From Yoonia maritima (GTDB taxonomy: Bacteria; Pseudomonadota; Alphaproteobacteria; Rhodobacterales; Rhodobacteraceae): a stretch of DNA of 64,000 bases. Made by a program: the position numbers and the translations under genes. Under the pieces are notes generated by a model that made no database searches, was not told the origin of the DNA, and saw nothing but the letters and a program-made list of their open reading frames with translations. The stretch is taken from assembly GCF_002933395.1 (NCBI RefSeq), contig NZ_PKFN01000009.1, forward strand, positions 124,001 to 188,000. Reading direction: 5' to 3'. Within the stretch, counting starts at the first letter, position 1. Each line of letters starts with the position of its first letter. Of the stretch, positions 43,787 through 53,020 are shown piece after piece.

Positions 43787-44370
43787 TGCTTGGGACCAAG
43801 CGAAAGGTCCGGATTGAAACCGAACGGCTGACATTGCGTCCACCCATTCACGGCGACTATCGCGCGTGGTCTTCGCTGCGCCACGATAGCGCTGCGTTCC
43901 TGACGCCATGGGAACCCACGTGGGCCAATGATCATCTGACGCGCAAGGCGTTTACCAATCGGGTCTATTGGGCGCAGCGTTCCATTGCGAATGGGTCCGC
44001 TTTGCCATTGTTTTTGGTGCGCCGTGAAGATCAGGCACTGGTTGGTGGTATTACCCTTGATAACATCAGGCGTGGTCCGGCACAGGCTGGCACAACCGGG
44101 TATTGGGTTGGAGAGCCGTTTGCGCGCCAAGGGTACATGCGCGAAGCATTACAGGCCGTTGCGCATCACGCGTTTACGACGCTAAATCTGAGCCGTCTTG
44201 AAGCAGGGTGCCTACCTGAAAACACGCCGTCACGTCGTTTGCTCGAACAATGTGGCTATAAATACGAAGGCGTCGCCCAGAGCTATTTGCAGATCAACGG
44301 GCGATGGCGGAACCATGTGCTTTATGCCAATCTACGCAATGATCGCCGCGGCAAAACCGACGTGGGCTAA
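43786..44370 (+). CDS. RimJ-like GNAT N-acetyltransferase
   Basis: A 194-residue GNAT protein. ETERLTLRPPIHGDYRAW is the typical RimJ/RimL N-terminus. TTGYWVGEPFARQGYMREAL is the acetyl-CoA loop, and SRLEAGCLPENTPSRRLLEQCGYKYEG the C-terminal part. RimJ acetylates ribosomal protein S5 in E. coli. The substrate here is not certain, since the group is broad. Its ATG overlaps the peptidase stop (TGATG). Confidence 0.9.
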   Translation: MLGTKRKVRIETERLTLRPPIHGDYRAWSSLRHDSAAFLTPWEPTWANDHLTRKAFTNRVYWAQRSIANGSALPLFLVRREDQALVGGITLDNIRRGPAQAGTTGYWVGEPFARQGYMREALQAVAHHAFTTLNLSRLEAGCLPENTPSRRLLEQCGYKYEGVAQSYLQINGRWRNHVLYANLRNDRRGKTDVG

Positions 44371-44388
44371 TCAATAAAGGATCGCTTT

Positions 44389-45804
44389 ATGCTAAACCCC
44401 GTCACGCCGGAATTCGAAGCACAACTGCGTTCGGCGCTGCCTGCGGCCGCGTTCAAGGACGATATCGCGGGTTATGTGTCTGAGCCGCGTGGGCGATGGA
44501 CCGGGCAGGGCCTTGTGATTGCACCAAACACCACTGAAGAGGTCGCGATGCTGGTGAAAGCCTGTGCTGACGCGATGGTTGGCATTATCCCCTATGGCGG
44601 CGGCACTGGTTTGGTTGGTGGTCAGTTGACGGATCAAGGGCCGAAGCCTGTCGTTATCTCGCTTGAGCGTATGAACAAAATCCGCGCCGTCTATCCGACC
44701 GAAAACGTGCTGGTTTGCGATGCCGGTGTCATCTTGGCTGATGTCCAAAATGCAGCGGAAGACGTGGATCGGCTGTTTCCACTTTCGCTTGCCTCTGAAG
44801 GGTCCGCGCGGATTGGCGGTTTGCTATCTACCAATGCGGGCGGTGTGAATGTTCTGCGCTATGGCAATGCGCGTGCGTTGTGTCTGGGATTAGAGGTCGT
44901 GCGCCCGGATGGGACTATCTGGCATGGTCTGACACGGTTGCGCAAAGACAACACTGGCTATGACCTGCGTGATCTGATGATCGGGGCCGAAGGCACGCTG
45001 GGGATCATTACTGCAGCTGCGCTAAAGCTCGCGCCGCGTCCTGTCGGGATTGGTGCTGCGATGATGGCGGTGCCATCGCCACAAGCCGCACTTGATCTAC
45101 TGGCGCTTGCTGGTGCGCGTATCGGTGACGGGATTTCAGCGTTTGAGATCATGCACCGCCAAGGCATGGATTTTCTGGCCGAGGTCGGCCCCGATCTGCG
45201 CCAGCCGTTTGCTGAAGTTCCGGAGTGGTGCATCCTTGTCGACGTGGGGCTGCCTGCCGGGCTTAGCCCCGAAGACGCGCTTGAAGGATTGTTCGAAGCG
45301 GGTTTTGAACAAGGGCTGGTTACCGATGGTGTGATCGCCCAAAGCCGCGCGCAGCGTCAGGAACTTTGGGATATCCGCGAAAATATCCCCGAGGCCAACC
45401 GCAGGATCGGTTCCGTCAGCTCGCACGATATCGCGCTGCCGCTAAGCGTCATCCCTGATTTCATTGAGCAGGGTGGCAAGGCGCTGGCAGAGGTTGGCGA
45501 TTTTCGGATCAACTGTTTTGGGCATCTAGGGGATGGAAACCTGCACTATAACGTGTTCCCAGCCAAAGGGCGCAGCCGTGATGAATACGACGCCTTGCGC
45601 AGCGCGGTAAAGCAAACGGTGCACGATCTGGTGTCTGAAATGGAAGGATCGGTCAGCGCCGAACACGGGATCGGGCGGCTTAAGGTGGCTGATTTGGAGA
45701 AATACGGTGATCCAGCTAAGCTTGCTATGCTACGCGCGATCAAAGACGCGCTGGACCCGCAAGGGATCATGAACCCGGGCGCGGTGCTAAGGGCGCGTGG
45801 GTAA
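44389..45804 (+). CDS. FAD-linked oxidase (GlcD / D-2-hydroxyglutarate dehydrogenase family)
   Basis: A 471-residue flavoprotein of the vanillyl-alcohol oxidase fold. The N-terminal FAD-binding domain has IIPYGGGTGLVGGQ and SARIGGLLSTNAGGVNVLRYGN. The C-terminal substrate domain has the metal-binding INCFGHLGDGNLHYNVFP and SVSAEHGIGRLK. The family oxidises D-2-hydroxy acids such as D-lactate, glycolate or D-2-hydroxyglutarate. The substrate cannot be settled from sequence here. AGGATC precedes the ATG. Confidence 0.92.
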   Translation: MLNPVTPEFEAQLRSALPAAAFKDDIAGYVSEPRGRWTGQGLVIAPNTTEEVAMLVKACADAMVGIIPYGGGTGLVGGQLTDQGPKPVVISLERMNKIRAVYPTENVLVCDAGVILADVQNAAEDVDRLFPLSLASEGSARIGGLLSTNAGGVNVLRYGNARALCLGLEVVRPDGTIWHGLTRLRKDNTGYDLRDLMIGAEGTLGIITAAALKLAPRPVGIGAAMMAVPSPQAALDLLALAGARIGDGISAFEIMHRQGMDFLAEVGPDLRQPFAEVPEWCILVDVGLPAGLSPEDALEGLFEAGFEQGLVTDGVIAQSRAQRQELWDIRENIPEANRRIGSVSSHDIALPLSVIPDFIEQGGKALAEVGDFRINCFGHLGDGNLHYNVFPAKGRSRDEYDALRSAVKQTVHDLVSEMEGSVSAEHGIGRLKVADLEKYGDPAKLAMLRAIKDALDPQGIMNPGAVLRARG

Positions 45805-45851
45805 CGATCCCATCAACAGTTTCCCAAGGTTTTTTATTAGGAGCACATCGA

Positions 45852-46442
45852 ATGATTTGTATTAGGTTGTTTATATCGGCGTGTGTTGCGACCCTGCCTT
45901 TGGCAGCGTTGGCTTGTGACGATGCGATCGCGGCGGTTGATGTGCCGCATTTCATTGAGTTGCATGAAAACCTGTTAAACGAACCATCTCAGGGTACGGC
46001 AACGGCGTTTCTGGCCGACTTTCCCAGGACGTTTTGCGTGTTCAACGGTCTTTTCGGGTACTCTGACGAGGGTGCCGCTGCGTTGTATGAGCAAGATTTG
46101 TTTTCGTCGCTGCCTTTGTTGAATAGCTTCGCAGATAGCACTTCACTTAGCGCAAAATATGTCGCGATCGCTGCTGATGCGAAGTGGGACGTCGATAACG
46201 TGAATGCCTTGCAGGCGGCGTATCGAGATTTATTCGGGTCGGAAAAGCGTATTGTTATTGCCGATATTATGGCTTTGCCCGCAGATGAACAAATGACGGC
46301 CACTCGGTTTTTCTTCGACGGGTTTTATCCGAAGCAAAAGTTCCTTGCGCCAAATGATCGTTTAGCAGCTTGCGAGATGGATCAGAGTTTTTGCAGCTTG
46401 CTTGACTTGGTTGAACAGCAGCTTGTCACTGAAAGTCTGTGA
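45852..46442 (+). CDS. Secreted protein of unknown function with four mature cysteines
   Basis: A 196-residue protein. The signal peptide is FISACVATLPLAALA, with cleavage expected near Ala20 before CDDAIAA. The mature protein has four cysteines (CDDA, RTFCVF, AACEMD and SFCSLL), enough for two disulfides in the periplasm. I recognise no domain. AGGAG is 8 bases before the ATG, and a strong terminator follows, so it looks like a genuine expressed gene. It is co-directional with, but 47 bases after, the FAD oxidase. Confidence 0.78.
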   Translation: MICIRLFISACVATLPLAALACDDAIAAVDVPHFIELHENLLNEPSQGTATAFLADFPRTFCVFNGLFGYSDEGAAALYEQDLFSSLPLLNSFADSTSLSAKYVAIAADAKWDVDNVNALQAAYRDLFGSEKRIVIADIMALPADEQMTATRFFFDGFYPKQKFLAPNDRLAACEMDQSFCSLLDLVEQQLVTESL

Positions 46443-46447
46443 AGAAC

Positions 46448-46480
46448 GACAGCCACGCCAATCGTGGCTGTCTTGTTTTA
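46448..46480. terminator. Intrinsic terminator between convergent genes
   Basis: GACAGCCACG (46448-46457) and CGTGGCTGTC (46463-46472) form a perfect 10-bp stem with a 5-base loop, followed by TTGTTTTATCTTTT. It ends the + gene at 46442 and faces apt. Confidence 0.9.
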
Positions 46481-46484
46481 TCTT

Positions 46485-47015
46485 TTACTCCCCTTCAAAC
46501 GAACACAGCGCGTGCACGTCCATTCCTAGGCCTTCCAGTCGTTTACGGCCGCCTAGGTCGGGTAGGTCGATGACGAAGGCGCAGCCGACGACTTCGGCGC
46601 CCATGCGTTCGATCAGTTTGATTCCGGCTTCGGCGGTGCCGCCTGTAGCAAGCAGGTCATCGACCATCAGGACCTTTTCACCGGGCTGCAGAGCGTCATC
46701 GTGGACTTCCATCACGGCCTCGCCATATTCAAGTGTATAGGCCTGTTCGATGGTTTTGCCGGGCAGTTTTCCTTTTTTACGGATGGGTACGAAACCTTTA
46801 CCCAGTTGGTGCGCGATTGCGCCGCCAAGGATAAACCCACGTGCCTCTAGCCCGATGACCTTGTCGATTGGCTGTCCCGCGTAGGGGTGCAGCAGTTGGT
46901 CAATGGCGATCCGAAAACCGCGAGGGTCGCTGAACAAAGTGGTGACATCGCGGAACATGATCCCTTCGTGTGGAAAGTCTGGGATAGTGCGGATGTAGTC
47001 TTGGACGGTTTTCAT
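46485..47015 (-). CDS. apt: Adenine phosphoribosyltransferase
   Basis: A 176-residue enzyme that salvages adenine to AMP using PRPP. The PRPP-binding motif is [20 protein letters not shown], and the flexible loop region is [18 protein letters not shown]. The N-terminal [20 protein letters not shown] is typical of Apt. It lies 10 bases downstream of mtnP, which releases adenine from methylthioadenosine, so the pair makes a compact salvage route. Confidence 0.96.
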   Translation of the reverse strand: MKTVQDYIRTIPDFPHEGIMFRDVTTLFSDPRGFRIAIDQLLHPYAGQPIDKVIGLEARGFILGGAIAHQLGKGFVPIRKKGKLPGKTIEQAYTLEYGEAVMEVHDDALQPGEKVLMVDDLLATGGTAEAGIKLIERMGAEVVGCAFVIDLPDLGGRKRLEGLGMDVHALCSFEGE

Positions 47016-47025
47016 GGTGGTCTTT

Positions 47026-47892
47026 CTAAAGGATACGGCCAGCGACGGCGTCTAGTTTGGCGACCAACGCAGGGTCGCGTTTATCAGGGGCGGTCATAAC
47101 CGCGTATTCAAGCGCCCGGTCACAGCCGTGTGGGCAAGTCTCGCGTTTTGCCCCGAGTAGCGCCGGGAGTCGAGAGACAAGATCGCGGGCTTTGGTCCCA
47201 TTTCCATTGAGCGTTGCGATAATTTCGGTGATGTCCACGGCCCCGTGGTCTGGGTGCCAGCTATCGTAATCGGTGATCATCGCGACAGAGGCATAGCAAA
47301 TCTCTGCCTCGCGGGCGAGCTTGGCCTCGGGCATGTTGGTCATCCCGATCACATCGCAGCCCCATTCGCGGTACATTTTGCTTTCGGCCATGGACGAAAA
47401 CTGCGGCCCTTCCATCGCCAGATAGGTGCCGCCCCGGTGAATTTTGATGCCCGCATCGCGACCTGCGGTTTCGCAAGCGTCAGACAGGCGTTCGCACGTT
47501 GGGTGCGCGACGCTGACATGTGCGACGCAGCCCGCGCCAAAGAACGACTTTTCCCGGGCAAAGGTCCGGTCGATGAACTGATCAACGATGACGAAATCAC
47601 CGGGGGCGAGTTCTTCGCGGAATGACCCACAGGCGCTGACGCTGATGATGTCCGTCACACCAAGCCGTTTCAGTGCATCGATATTGGCCCGATAAGGCAC
47701 TGTTGTGGGGGAATGCAGGTGCCCGCGGCCGTGGCGTGGCAGAAACGCCATGGCGACACCGTTTAGCGTTCCAGTCAGAATTGCGTCCGATGGTGTGCCC
47801 CATGAGCTTTCGACAGTGACCCATTTTGCATTCTCTAGCCCGTCCATATCATAGATGCCTGAACCACCAATGATGCCGATTTTCGTTTGCAT
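47026..47892 (-). CDS. mtnP: S-methyl-5'-thioadenosine phosphorylase
   Basis: A 288-residue phosphorylase started at ATG 47892, which gives the canonical [16 protein letters not shown]-terminus. The frame is open further upstream but is not family-like. Phosphate and purine sites appear as [38 protein letters not shown] and [16 protein letters not shown]. It splits methylthioadenosine, a by-product of polyamine and homoserine-lactone synthesis, into adenine and methylthioribose-1-phosphate. apt follows in the same direction. Confidence 0.95.
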   Translation of the reverse strand: MQTKIGIIGGSGIYDMDGLENAKWVTVESSWGTPSDAILTGTLNGVAMAFLPRHGRGHLHSPTTVPYRANIDALKRLGVTDIISVSACGSFREELAPGDFVIVDQFIDRTFAREKSFFGAGCVAHVSVAHPTCERLSDACETAGRDAGIKIHRGGTYLAMEGPQFSSMAESKMYREWGCDVIGMTNMPEAKLAREAEICYASVAMITDYDSWHPDHGAVDITEIIATLNGNGTKARDLVSRLPALLGAKRETCPHGCDRALEYAVMTAPDKRDPALVAKLDAVAGRIL

Positions 47893-48066
47893 TTTAATCA
47901 CCTGCGTTGAATCTGTTACGGGTAACTTTGGCGGGTAAGATACCAAATGTGAACCCCGCAGGCGTGCCGTTGTCGCAACAATATAAGGCACCTGCGCCCC
48001 AAGGGGTGACAATTGCACGCAGGTCCGGTAGGGCAGGCATAACATCCCCATTTGACAGGAATCCTC

Positions 48067-49683
48067 ATGGCCCGCGCTCTTTTAGCGAGTTTCGCAGATA
48101 GTCTTTCGATTAGCGATCCGAACGCACCTTTGACACCCAAACAGCTTCGCATTGATGTGCTTTCAGGGCTGACAGTTGCCTTAGCGCTGGTCCCTGAGGC
48201 GGTTGCCTTTGCTTTCGTTGCTGGGGTTCAGCCATTGGTCGGTTTGTATGCCGCGTTTATCGTTGGTTTGATCACCGCCATCTTTGGTGGCCGCCCCGGT
48301 ATGATTTCGGGTGCGACTGGTGCATTGGCTGTTGTGATGGTTAGCCTTGTTGCGCAGCATGGTGTTGAATATCTGTTCGCGACGGTCGTGTTGATGGGGC
48401 TGATCCAGATTTTTGTCGGGGTCATGCGCTGGGGGAAGTTCATTCGCCTAGTGCCGCATCCAGTGATGCTGGGCTTTGTGAACGGCTTGGCCATCGTGAT
48501 TTTCCTTGCGCAACTGGGGCAATTCAAGGTTCCCGGCACAGCCGAGGCTGTCGGCCATGGTGTTGGCGGTGGTGAATGGCTTGCAGGCGGTCCAATGGCG
48601 CTTATGCTCGGGCTGGTCGCGCTGACAATGGCGATTATCTACTTCATTCCAAAGCTGACGAATGCGATCCCGGCACCGCTTGCTGGTATCGGTATTGTTG
48701 CTGCTATCGTGATTGGTTTCGGTCTTGATGTGCCACTGGTTGGCGATCTGGCGAGCATCGAGGGTGGTCTGCCACCGTTCCATATTCCGATGGTTCCGAT
48801 GACATGGGAAACGGTTGAGATCATCTTGCCTTATGCTTTGATCCTAGCCGCGATTGGTTTGATCGAGAGCCTTCTGACGCTGAACCTTGTTGGTGAAATG
48901 ACGGGCAACCGTGGTGGCGCAAGCCAAGAATGTATCGCCCAAGGTGCCGCGAACACAGTCACTGGTTTCTTTGGCGGTATGGGCGGTTGTGCGATGATCG
49001 GTCAGTCGATGATCAACGTGAAATCCGGCGGCCGTACCCGCGTTGCTGGCATTGCGGCGGCGCTGTTCTTGCTGGCGTTTATCCTGTTCGCAAGTGGCCT
49101 GATTGAACGTATCCCGCTCGCTGCACTTGTGGGTGTGATGTTCATGGTTGTGATCGGGACATTCGCTTGGAACTCGCTGACGATCTTGCGCAAAGTACCG
49201 CGTACGGACGCATTCGTGACGATCCTTGTTACTGTGGTGACTGTTGCAACTGATCTGGCGACCGCCGTGGTGGTTGGTGTGATCGTGTCGGCGCTTGCTT
49301 ATGCTTGGAACAACGCCACACGCATTAACGCCAAGACACATGAAACACCCGAAGGTGCGAAGGTTTACCAAATCCGTGGTCCGCTTTTCTTTGGTTCATC
49401 CGACGGTTTTACCGAACTGTTTGATGTCGAAAGCGATCCGTCATTGGTCATCATCGACTTTGACGAAAGCCGCGTCGTTGACCAATCAGCGCTGCAAGCG
49501 ATCGAAGCGATTGCCGGTAAATACGAGGCCGCAGGCAAGCGTATCCAGTTGCGCCACATCAGCCACGATTGCCATCAGCTGCTGTCCAAAGCGGGGCACC
49601 TGATCGTGGATAGTGACGATGACCCAGATTACGCGCTGGCCGTTGATTACGGTGTTAAAACAGGCATACTTGGCGGACATTAA
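48067..49683 (+). CDS. SulP family anion transporter with C-terminal STAS domain
   Basis: A 538-residue protein started at ATG 48067, which has AGGA 7 bases upstream. About 10-12 membrane helices (residues 25-420) include the SulP signature ALALVPEAVAFAFVAGV and LPYALILAAIGLIESLLTL. A cytoplasmic STAS domain (about residues 435-535, VYQIRGPLFFGSSDGFTE ... VVDQSALQAIEAI) follows. SulP members move sulfate, bicarbonate or dicarboxylates; the substrate is not identifiable here. It diverges from mtnP and is followed by a long hairpin. Confidence 0.93.
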   Translation: MARALLASFADSLSISDPNAPLTPKQLRIDVLSGLTVALALVPEAVAFAFVAGVQPLVGLYAAFIVGLITAIFGGRPGMISGATGALAVVMVSLVAQHGVEYLFATVVLMGLIQIFVGVMRWGKFIRLVPHPVMLGFVNGLAIVIFLAQLGQFKVPGTAEAVGHGVGGGEWLAGGPMALMLGLVALTMAIIYFIPKLTNAIPAPLAGIGIVAAIVIGFGLDVPLVGDLASIEGGLPPFHIPMVPMTWETVEIILPYALILAAIGLIESLLTLNLVGEMTGNRGGASQECIAQGAANTVTGFFGGMGGCAMIGQSMINVKSGGRTRVAGIAAALFLLAFILFASGLIERIPLAALVGVMFMVVIGTFAWNSLTILRKVPRTDAFVTILVTVVTVATDLATAVVVGVIVSALAYAWNNATRINAKTHETPEGAKVYQIRGPLFFGSSDGFTELFDVESDPSLVIIDFDESRVVDQSALQAIEAIAGKYEAAGKRIQLRHISHDCHQLLSKAGHLIVDSDDDPDYALAVDYGVKTGILGGH

Positions 49684-49694
49684 TCCCCTTGAAT

Positions 49695-49731
49695 ATGGGC
49701 GCGCGACGACACAGATGTGTTGCGCGCCCAT
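49695..49731 (+). terminator. Long GC-rich hairpin after sulP gene
   Basis: ATGGGCGCGC (49695-49704) and GCGCGCCCAT (49722-49731) form a perfect 10-bp stem, with a further ACAC/GTGT pairing inside the loop. It starts 11 bases past the SulP stop. The T-run is poor (TTCGG), so it may be a weak terminator or a 3' stabiliser. Confidence 0.5.
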
Positions 49732-49779
49732 TCGGCTACTGGCGCCGCAACTGCGTGTTCATGGCCTCGGACTTTCTAA

Positions 49780-50700
49780 ATGTTGATTGATATTGCTTAC
49801 GTGACCGGAGGCCTTGTCGCCTTGGTTATTTGCGGTGATGTGCTTGTGCGCGGGGCTGTGGCGGTTGCACAGCGTGCAGGGCTGTCGCCATTTGTTATTG
49901 GTTTGACGCTTGTTGGTTTCGGGACCTCAATGCCTGAACTGATGACGAGCCTTATCGCTGCCTTCCAGGGGCTTCCCGGCATCGCATTAGGCAATGTGGT
50001 TGGCAGCAATATCGCGAACATCCTTCTGATCTTAGGTGTCACAGCCGCGATGGGCGCGGTGCCAGGTCGCGCATTGCTTGAACGTGACGGCATGGTGATG
50101 CTGGGGGCCACTGCGCTTTGCGCGGGGCTTGTTATGTTTGGGTATATTGGGCGGGCTGCAGGCCTGCTGTGTCTTGCTGCGCTTGCGGGCTATCTGATTG
50201 TCACATTGCGGAGCAAGCGCCCCGAAGATGAAGCCGAAGAACAGGTCGAAGGTATGTCCGTCTGGGCGGGCGGTGGTGTCTTTCTGCTGGGCCTTTTGGG
50301 GGTTATGGCCGGGGCAAAGTTCCTCGTCCAAGGTGCCAGCGAAATTGCACGTGCATTTGCCGTATCAGAGGCCGTGATTGGCCTAACGATCGTGGCTGTC
50401 GGTACGTCGCTACCCGAACTCGTGACCTCTGTGGTGGCTGCGTGCAAGGGGCAGGGCGCCATCGCGATTGGTAACATCATTGGGTCCAACATTTTTAACG
50501 TGCTGGGCATCTTAGGCATTACCGCTGCGGTCTATCCACTGACGGTCCCGGCCGACATGACGGGTGTGACGTTGGCTGTATTTATCCTTGCTGCAGTTGC
50601 GCCTGCCGCATTTGCACGCACTCGTGGACAGATCCCACGTTGGGCAGGGTTTTCGTTTGTTGCGGCCTATGTTGGGTATGTCGTTGCAATTGTTGCGTGA
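49780..50700 (+). CDS. Calcium/sodium antiporter family protein (YrbG-like)
   Basis: A 306-residue CaCA-superfamily antiporter with ten hydrophobic helices arranged as two inverted repeats. The alpha-1 repeat has GFGTSMPELMTSLIAA and the alpha-2 repeat VGTSLPELVTSVVAA, each followed by a GNVVGSNIANI or GNIIGSNIFNV motif that carries the cation-binding polar residues. It probably exchanges Ca2+ for Na+ or H+ across the inner membrane. It lies on its own between the SulP gene and a small membrane protein. Confidence 0.94.
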   Translation: MLIDIAYVTGGLVALVICGDVLVRGAVAVAQRAGLSPFVIGLTLVGFGTSMPELMTSLIAAFQGLPGIALGNVVGSNIANILLILGVTAAMGAVPGRALLERDGMVMLGATALCAGLVMFGYIGRAAGLLCLAALAGYLIVTLRSKRPEDEAEEQVEGMSVWAGGGVFLLGLLGVMAGAKFLVQGASEIARAFAVSEAVIGLTIVAVGTSLPELVTSVVAACKGQGAIAIGNIIGSNIFNVLGILGITAAVYPLTVPADMTGVTLAVFILAAVAPAAFARTRGQIPRWAGFSFVAAYVGYVVAIVA

Positions 50701-50773
50701 ACCCGAAAACTAAGCTATTCGGTTATTGTCACTCGCCGGGTTCACGGCGGACATCACCGAGACAAAATAAACT

Positions 50774-51022
50774 ATGACACTGATGGCATTTGCAGCTTTT
50801 GAGCAGCAATTGAAATGGGTCGCATTTGTGCTGGGCGTTGCCAGCACAATTTGCGTTGTGCAGGGGTGGCAATTGGCAGCGATGCTGTTCAGCCTGCCGT
50901 TTTGCTTAATCTGGATGTACTGCGCATGGCTGCGCCGAGAACCGCAGTTGAAGTACATCAACATGCTGTTCACGGTGCTTTATGTTTATGGGATCGGGCG
51001 GTATTTCCTGATTTCCGCCTAG
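50774..51022 (+). CDS. Small membrane protein of unknown function
   Basis: An 82-residue protein with three hydrophobic stretches (about residues 14-28, 31-49 and 62-81) joined by a short polar loop (LRREPQLKY). No domain is recognised. A GAGAC element precedes the start. Its TAG stop shares the palindrome CTAG (51019-51022) with the stop codon of the convergent flavin reductase gene, so there is no space for a terminator between them. Confidence 0.72.
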   Translation: MTLMAFAAFEQQLKWVAFVLGVASTICVVQGWQLAAMLFSLPFCLIWMYCAWLRREPQLKYINMLFTVLYVYGIGRYFLISA

Positions 51023-51627
51023 GACTGGCCGGGCCGTTTGAGTGTGAACACATCGCGCACGACAGCGTAGTCCTGATATCCCATCCGGGCGAGCATCCCG
51101 AATTTGGTCACGTCGAATTTGCCGTCGATCAGGCAATCGTCGCGTAGGTGCACGCCGATGACTTCGCCGAATACGGCGAAATTGGCTGCACCGGGCAGTT
51201 GCACGATTTGCGTGAGCTTGCATTCCAACGTAGCGGGCGCATTGGCCACGCGTGCGCAGGCGATCGCGCTGCATTCGGCCTTGGCAATGTCGGCAAGGGT
51301 AAATTCGTCGGTGTCCTTGTCCCACGCGCCTGATGTTTGGTTCATCGCGTCCTTGGCTGCGTATTCCACGATGTTCACAGCAAACACACCAGTTTCGCGG
51401 ATATGTGCGACCGAATCTTTGGTACCGTCACGGTCAGGTTTTGTGCTGGTCGACGAAAACATGACTTGCGGTGGTTCATATGCAACCGCGTTGAAAAACG
51501 AATATGGGGCAAGATTGTCGTGCCCGTCTGCACTGCGCGTTGAAATCCAGCCGATCGGGCGGGGCGAAACGACGGCGTTAAACGGATTATGCGGCAGCCC
51601 GTGCCCATTTTTTGGCTCGTAAAACAT
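51019..51627 (-). CDS. Flavin reductase-like FMN-binding split-barrel protein
   Basis: A 202-residue protein of the flavin reductase-like domain family. The N-terminal FNAVVSPRPIGWISTRSADG is the flavin-binding strand set, and NLAPYSFFNAVAYEPPQVMF is its usual continuation. Such proteins bind FMN and reduce flavins or substrates, often as partners of monooxygenases. No partner is encoded nearby. AAGGAAAA lies upstream of the start. It overlaps its convergent neighbour by 4 bases. Confidence 0.9.
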   Translation of the reverse strand: MFYEPKNGHGLPHNPFNAVVSPRPIGWISTRSADGHDNLAPYSFFNAVAYEPPQVMFSSTSTKPDRDGTKDSVAHIRETGVFAVNIVEYAAKDAMNQTSGAWDKDTDEFTLADIAKAECSAIACARVANAPATLECKLTQIVQLPGAANFAVFGEVIGVHLRDDCLIDGKFDVTKFGMLARMGYQDYAVVRDVFTLKRPGQS

Positions 51628-51696
51628 CGTGTTGTCTTTTCCTTAGGTTTTCTAAGAGGTAGCTTGCCAAGACGAACTTGGCCAGATGAAAGAATA

Positions 51697-52203
51697 ATGC
51701 AGCAAGCCGCAATGACAATGGCCGAGGAAACGGCGGATGATTGGTGGGAAGTAGAGGCGCTGTACGACCTTTGCTTTGCGCCCGGTCGATCGGCGCTGTC
51801 GTCTTATCGCTTACGTGATGGCGTTCCGCCGATTGCCCCCCTATGTATCACCGCACGTGACGAGCATGGTATTTTAGCAGGTGCAGTGCGTAACTGGCCT
51901 GTCTGTGTTGATGGAAAACTTGCGGTGTTGCTTGGCCCGATTGCGGTGCATCCTACCCGGCAAGGTGAAGGTGTTGCAGCGATGCTTATGCGTCAGTGTT
52001 TGGCGGTCGCTGCGGAGCATGGCTGGGAACGCGTGATGCTTGTCGGCGATGGACCATATTATGGACGCTTTGGGTTTGAAAAACTGAACGGGGTGGAGAT
52101 GCCGCCACCCACAAACCCGGATCGCGTGCTGGGCCTTGCGTTATGCGAAGGCGCTTGGGACGGGGTGGCGGGGCTGGTGACACAAGCCACTGATTGCAAA
52201 TAG
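51697..52203 (+). CDS. GNAT family N-acetyltransferase (YhbS-like)
   Basis: A 168-residue acetyltransferase started at ATG 51697; ATG 51712 is an alternative. Upstream in-frame sequence overlaps the divergent flavin reductase start and is not family-like. The acetyl-CoA motif is LLGPIAVHPTRQGEGVAAML, followed by RVMLVGDGPYYGRFGFEKL. This pattern matches the YhbS/COG3153 group. The substrate is unknown. It lies 25 bases before the EcsC gene. Confidence 0.87.
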   Translation: MQQAAMTMAEETADDWWEVEALYDLCFAPGRSALSSYRLRDGVPPIAPLCITARDEHGILAGAVRNWPVCVDGKLAVLLGPIAVHPTRQGEGVAAMLMRQCLAVAAEHGWERVMLVGDGPYYGRFGFEKLNGVEMPPPTNPDRVLGLALCEGAWDGVAGLVTQATDCK

Positions 52204-52228
52204 GCCGCAAGATCCCCATCTTGGGGAT

Positions 52229-53020
52229 ATGGATGCATCAGATAACGATCTAACTGAACCAAACCCTATTGATTTGCCGGGGCACCTGAGTGACGAGGCG
52301 CGCGCGCAGGTTATAGCGCTGGCTGAAAGACAAAAACGTGCACGCGGCGTGTTAATGAAGGGTATCAACTTTGTTGGCAGTCAAGTCGAAGACGGGATGA
52401 AGTTGCTGCCGAAATCTGTGCGGTCTCAGGTTGATGACATTGCGCGCAAAGCGCTTGAGCAGAGTTTTGAAATCGCGGCCAAATCACGTGACGGGTTAGG
52501 TAAGAACATCGGGTCAGACCGTGTTCACAAGGCGATGGGAACCATCTCTGGCGCATTTGGTGGGTTGGGTGGTTTGCCGACCGCGCTGGCCGAACTGCCC
52601 GTTGCGACGACAGTGATCTTCCGCGCGGTGCTTCACGTGGCAGAAGAATATGGCGAAGATCCGCAGTCTGTGGAAACACGTATGGAATGTCTGGCTGTGT
52701 TTGGGGCTGGCGGCCCGGGAACGGCGGATGACGGTGTTGATACGGCGTTTATCGGTGCCCGTCTTGGGCTGTCAGGGGCTGCGGTGCATGGGCTGATTAG
52801 TAGGGTCGCCCCAAAATTCGCGACGGTCATGTCGCAAAAGCTGGCGACGCAGACCGTGCCGATTTTGGGTGCTGCTGCTGGGGCGGGGACCAACTATGCC
52901 TTTGTGGATTACTACGTTGCACTTGCCCATGTGCATTTTGGCCTACGCAAACTTGCCCGCGATCACGGGCAAGACGTCGTAACAGAAGCGTTTCACAGCG
53001 CGTTGCTGAATCAGACTTGA
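52229..53020 (+). CDS. EcsC family protein
   Basis: A 263-residue protein matching the EcsC group: a helical N-terminal half with the amphipathic MKGINFVGSQVEDGMKLLP and the central signature GAFGGLGGLPTALAELPVAT, then FRAVLHVAEEYGEDP. The C-terminal part has the glycine-rich LGAAAGAGTNYAFVDYY. EcsC was named from a Bacillus subtilis ABC-transporter locus, and its biochemical function is not established. The TGA stop overlaps the end of the convergent ptsP gene by 10 bases. Confidence 0.87.
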   Translation: MDASDNDLTEPNPIDLPGHLSDEARAQVIALAERQKRARGVLMKGINFVGSQVEDGMKLLPKSVRSQVDDIARKALEQSFEIAAKSRDGLGKNIGSDRVHKAMGTISGAFGGLGGLPTALAELPVATTVIFRAVLHVAEEYGEDPQSVETRMECLAVFGAGGPGTADDGVDTAFIGARLGLSGAAVHGLISRVAPKFATVMSQKLATQTVPILGAAAGAGTNYAFVDYYVALAHVHFGLRKLARDHGQDVVTEAFHSALLNQT

